A stretch of DNA of 64,000 nt from UBA2108 sp002713215 (GTDB lineage Bacteria; Bacteroidota; Bacteroidia; Flavobacteriales_G; Salibacteraceae). This document shows, piece by piece, positions 61,814 through 64,000 of the stretch. Location of the stretch: assembly GCA_937891015.1 (NCBI GenBank), contig CALAPY010000093.1:1-64000 (forward strand), written 5' to 3'. The notes beneath the pieces are model-generated. The model searched no databases. It was not told where the DNA came from and saw only the letters and a list, made by a program, of their open reading frames with translations. Both the position numbers and the translations under genes were made by a program. Position 1 is the stretch's first letter. Every line of letters starts with the position of its first letter.

Positions 61814-62785
61814 ATGGCAGGAAAGAAATATAAATACAATCTCAAAACATTATCGTACGAACAGGTTGAGCTTTCGGCACGTGACCGTTTGCTGAAGCTG
61901 GTTACGTATGCGTTTACCGGAGTTGTATTTGCTTCAATTTTTATTACGCTTACTTATTTTTTCATTGATAGTCCTAAGGAAAAACAGCTAAAAAGAGAGA
62001 ACCAGCAGCTATTGCTTCAATATGAGATATTGAATGGTAAAATGGATCAAATAACCGAGGTTATAAGTGATTTGGAATACCGCGATGATAACATTTATCG
62101 GGTTGTGTTTGAAGCAGAACCCATCAGCGAAAACATTAGAAAAGCCGGATTTGGAGGGGTAAACCGCTATAAGTACCTCGAAGGTTATACAAATTCGGAA
62201 TTGGTAATTAACACGACCGCCCGATTGGAGCAATTAACCAAGCAACTCTACATCCAGTCTAAATCATTTGACGAGGTGATTAAGCTGGCTAAGAAGAAAG
62301 AGGAAATGCTAGCTTCTATACCGTCCATTATGCCTATTTCTAATAATGATCTAAAGCGGGTTGGCAGCGGATATGGAATGAGAATGCATCCTGTTCTGAA
62401 AATCCCAAAATTTCATGATGGAATGGACTTTACGGCTCCAACAGGGACTGAAATATATGTAACGGGGCTGGGAACCGTTAAAAAGGTTTCCAAGAAAAGG
62501 TATGGATATGGTTATCATATAATTGTGGACCATGGTTTTGGTTACGAAACCCTTTATGCTCACATGAGTGAAATAAAAGTTAGGGTTGGACAGAAATTAC
62601 AGCGGGGCGATGTAATTGGTTTGGTTGGTAATACGGGTACTTCAACCGCCCCTCATCTGCACTATGAAGTAAGAAAAAATGGAGCTCACATCAATCCGGT
62701 CAATTACTATTACCAGGATTTATCTCCTAAGCAATTCGAAGAAATCATTGAATTGTCAGATCAGCCCTTACAGAGTTTCGACTAA
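61814..62785 (+). CDS. Membrane-anchored M23 family metallopeptidase
   Basis: 323 residues from ATG 61814 (MAGKKYKYNLKTLSYEQ); an earlier frame start at 61751 overlaps the promoter and is rejected. One membrane helix (~29-51, KLVTYAFTGVVFASIFITL) with a short cytoplasmic N-terminus. A helical linker (~55-110, KEKQLKRENQQLLLQYEI) is likely coiled coil. The LytM/M23 domain (~200-305) has the zinc ligands H-x3-D (KFHDGMD) and HLH (TSTAPHLHYEV) with YAHMSEIKVRVGQ. It may cut peptidoglycan cross-bridges or activate amidases at division. Confidence 0.93.
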   Translation: MAGKKYKYNLKTLSYEQVELSARDRLLKLVTYAFTGVVFASIFITLTYFFIDSPKEKQLKRENQQLLLQYEILNGKMDQITEVISDLEYRDDNIYRVVFEAEPISENIRKAGFGGVNRYKYLEGYTNSELVINTTARLEQLTKQLYIQSKSFDEVIKLAKKKEEMLASIPSIMPISNNDLKRVGSGYGMRMHPVLKIPKFHDGMDFTAPTGTEIYVTGLGTVKKVSKKRYGYGYHIIVDHGFGYETLYAHMSEIKVRVGQKLQRGDVIGLVGNTGTSTAPHLHYEVRKNGAHINPVNYYYQDLSPKQFEEIIELSDQPLQSFD

Positions 62786-62845
62786 ACAGGGAATTTACGG
62801 CATTAATTTTATTGAAGTGGTTCACAGTGCTACTCAGAAAATCGT

Positions 62846-62867
62846 TTACTTTTACTCTCGAAAGTAA
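62846..62867 (+). promoter_or_regulatory. Inverted repeat just before the MerR-type gene
   Basis: TTACTTT and AAAGTAA flank an 8-base spacer and end 2 bases before the ATG at 62870. A near -7 box (TACTTTTA, 62847-62854) overlaps the left arm. It could be the regulator's own operator or an RNA hairpin hiding the start. Confidence 0.45.
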
Positions 62868-62869
62868 TC

Positions 62870-63205
62870 ATGCCCCTTAGAAAAAAAGAAATTACCAGAC
62901 TATTCTACTCAATTGGTGAAGTAGCTGAAATGTTTGAAGTTAATACTTCGCTCATTCGTTTTTGGGAAAAAGAATTTGAAATCATTCAACCCAAAAAAAA
63001 CAAGAAAGGCAATCGACTATTTACACCAAAGGATGTTGATCACTTTCAAATTATTTTCAGGCTGGTAAAACATCAGGGATATACCCTGGAAGGAGCTAAA
63101 AAAGCACTAAAAGAACAAAAGACTGAACTTGCTAACCAAAATAATTTACTCAACAAGCTAAAGTCCATTAAGGGCGAATTGAAACAAATTCAGAACGAAC
63201 TCTAG
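62870..63205 (+). CDS. MerR-family transcriptional regulator
   Basis: 111 residues. An N-terminal winged helix-turn-helix (residues ~12-80: FYSIGEVAEMFEVNTSLIRF, WEKEF, RLFTPKDVDHFQIIFRLV) is followed by a coiled-coil helix (~88-111). It has no effector domain and no metal-binding Cys, as in the short single-domain MerR proteins common in Flavobacteriales. It lies 84 bases after the M23 gene and has a dyad at its own start, which suggests autoregulation. Target genes are not evident. Confidence 0.9.
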   Translation: MPLRKKEITRLFYSIGEVAEMFEVNTSLIRFWEKEFEIIQPKKNKKGNRLFTPKDVDHFQIIFRLVKHQGYTLEGAKKALKEQKTELANQNNLLNKLKSIKGELKQIQNEL

Positions 63206-63210
63206 TACTC

Positions 63211-63238
63211 TCAGTAAGTCTTATTCAGTAAGTCTTAT
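63211..63238. repeat. 14-bp tandem duplication at the end of hldD
   Basis: TCAGTAAGTCTTAT occurs at 63211-63224 and 63225-63238 without a gap. The second copy encodes the last codons and TGA of the epimerase gene; the first lies just downstream of that stop. Confidence 0.8.
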
Positions 63239-64000
63239 TGGGGATCAAATAATTCTTAACATAATCTTCTACCCCATCTTCAAGAGTGGTAAAAGGTTGG
63301 TTATAGCCAATTGAAATTAGCTTATTCATATTGGCCTCTGTATAATATTGATACTTATCGCGAATATCCTCCGGGGTAGGAATAAAACTGATGTTCTCTT
63401 CCCTATCCATTGCATTAAATGTAGCCCGTGTTAAATCTAAGAAGGTCCTTGCCTTTCCTGATCCCAGGTTATACAATCCGTTATTCTTCCTATGGTTCAT
63501 CAAAAAGAAAAGAACATTAACCACATCCTTAACATAGACAAAATCTCGGATTTGCTCTCCATCCTTATATTCCAGATTATGTGATGCGAACAATTTCATG
63601 CCATTGGTTTTATTAATCTGGTTGAAGGCATGAAAGATAACTGAAGCCATTCGACCTTTATGAAATTCATTAGGCCCGTATACATTAAAGAACTTAAGCC
63701 CGGCCCAGAAATAGGGTTGTTTCTCCTGATTCAATGCCCATTTATCAAATTCATTTTTAGAATCTCCATATGGGTTAAGTGGTTTAAGGTCATAGATTAC
63801 TTGGTGATCATCATTAAAACCCAGTTCACCCATACCATAGGTAGCAGCAGACGATGCATATACAAATGGAATTGCCTTCGAAGCACAGATATCCCAAATC
63901 TCCTTGGTGTAGTTTAAATTAAGTTCATTAAAAATTTCGACATCGAACTCCGTGGTATCTGTACGTGCACCAATGTGAAATACAAATTCCGTCATTCTCT
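63225..64000 (-). CDS. hldD: ADP-L-glycero-D-manno-heptose-6-epimerase-like protein, 5' part outside the window
   Basis: 256 codons from an internal Met at 63995, and the frame runs on to the window edge; about 60 residues with the NAD-binding GxxGxxG are missing. SDR-type sugar epimerase that would convert the heptose precursor of lipopolysaccharide inner core. Visible: HIGARTDTTEFD, the SDR Ser/Tyr-Lys region YASSAATYG and NPYGDSKNEFDKWA (YxxxK replaced by the Y-GDSK arrangement of HldD), FFNVYGPNEFHKGRMASV, and DGEQIRDFVYVKDVVNV. Flavobacterial relatives of this family can act on other nucleotide sugars, so the substrate is less certain. It converges on the MerR gene with no clear terminator between. 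Confidence 0.88.
   Translation of the reverse strand, partial: RMTEFVFHIGARTDTTEFDVEIFNELNLNYTKEIWDICASKAIPFVYASSAATYGMGELGFNDDHQVIYDLKPLNPYGDSKNEFDKWALNQEKQPYFWAGLKFFNVYGPNEFHKGRMASVIFHAFNQINKTNGMKLFASHNLEYKDGEQIRDFVYVKDVVNVLFFLMNHRKNNGLYNLGSGKARTFLDLTRATFNAMDREENISFIPTPEDIRDKYQYYTEANMNKLISIGYNQPFTTLEDGVEDYVKNYLIPNKTY

Overview
The window is from a member of the Bacteroidota, most likely Flavobacteriales (no finer placement attempted). The evidence is: several secreted proteins ending in type IX secretion (T9SS) type A sorting domains, repeated TAnnTTTG promoter -7 boxes, a MurA carrying Asp in place of the catalytic Cys, a DnaJ with a reduced zinc finger, a DUF4290 protein, and a ribosomal supercluster that lacks tuf and runs on into carA and eno. 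No tRNA, rRNA, CRISPR, transposase or phage gene was seen.

Layout. 1-9.3 kb is a mixed set of single genes: the C-terminal part of an acyl-CoA dehydrogenase, a convergent T9SS surface protein cut from its signal peptide by one in-frame stop, a DEAD-box helicase, an unknown secreted protein, a secreted leucine-rich-repeat protein and a BchE-like B12-binding radical SAM protein. 9.3-31.1 kb is on the minus strand: rpsL-rpsG-fusA, then the S10, spc and alpha ribosomal clusters without a break (rpsJ to rplQ, with secY, map, infA and rpmJ), then carA, eno and gltA. 31.5-41.7 kb is on the plus strand: uvrD/pcrA, DUF4290-murA-tlpA-like, grpE-dnaJ, a NatAB-like ABC exporter and a sigma-54-type response regulator without a DNA-binding domain. 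41.7-59 kb holds large cell-surface genes: a 1105-residue FG-GAP/ASPIC-UnbV lipoprotein and two two-gene units of giant T9SS beta-helix proteins. 59-64 kb holds alaS (minus), a divergent M23 peptidase, a MerR-type regulator and a partial hldD-like epimerase gene (minus).

The most striking structure is at 45.1-59.0 kb. Two two-gene units lie in tandem (period 7,087 bp). About 5.2 kb of each, from the middle of the first gene through the whole second gene and its terminator, looks identical, while the 5' halves of the two first genes are only distantly related. This implies very recent duplication or gene conversion, or an assembly error, and predicts unstable copy number.

How the genes work together: the minus-strand half is translation, protein export and central carbon metabolism. 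The plus-strand genes cover repair, cell-wall precursor synthesis, protein folding and export. The large secreted proteins would use SecY for inner-membrane export and T9SS machinery encoded elsewhere for surface display. All calls come from reading the sequence; no database search was run.
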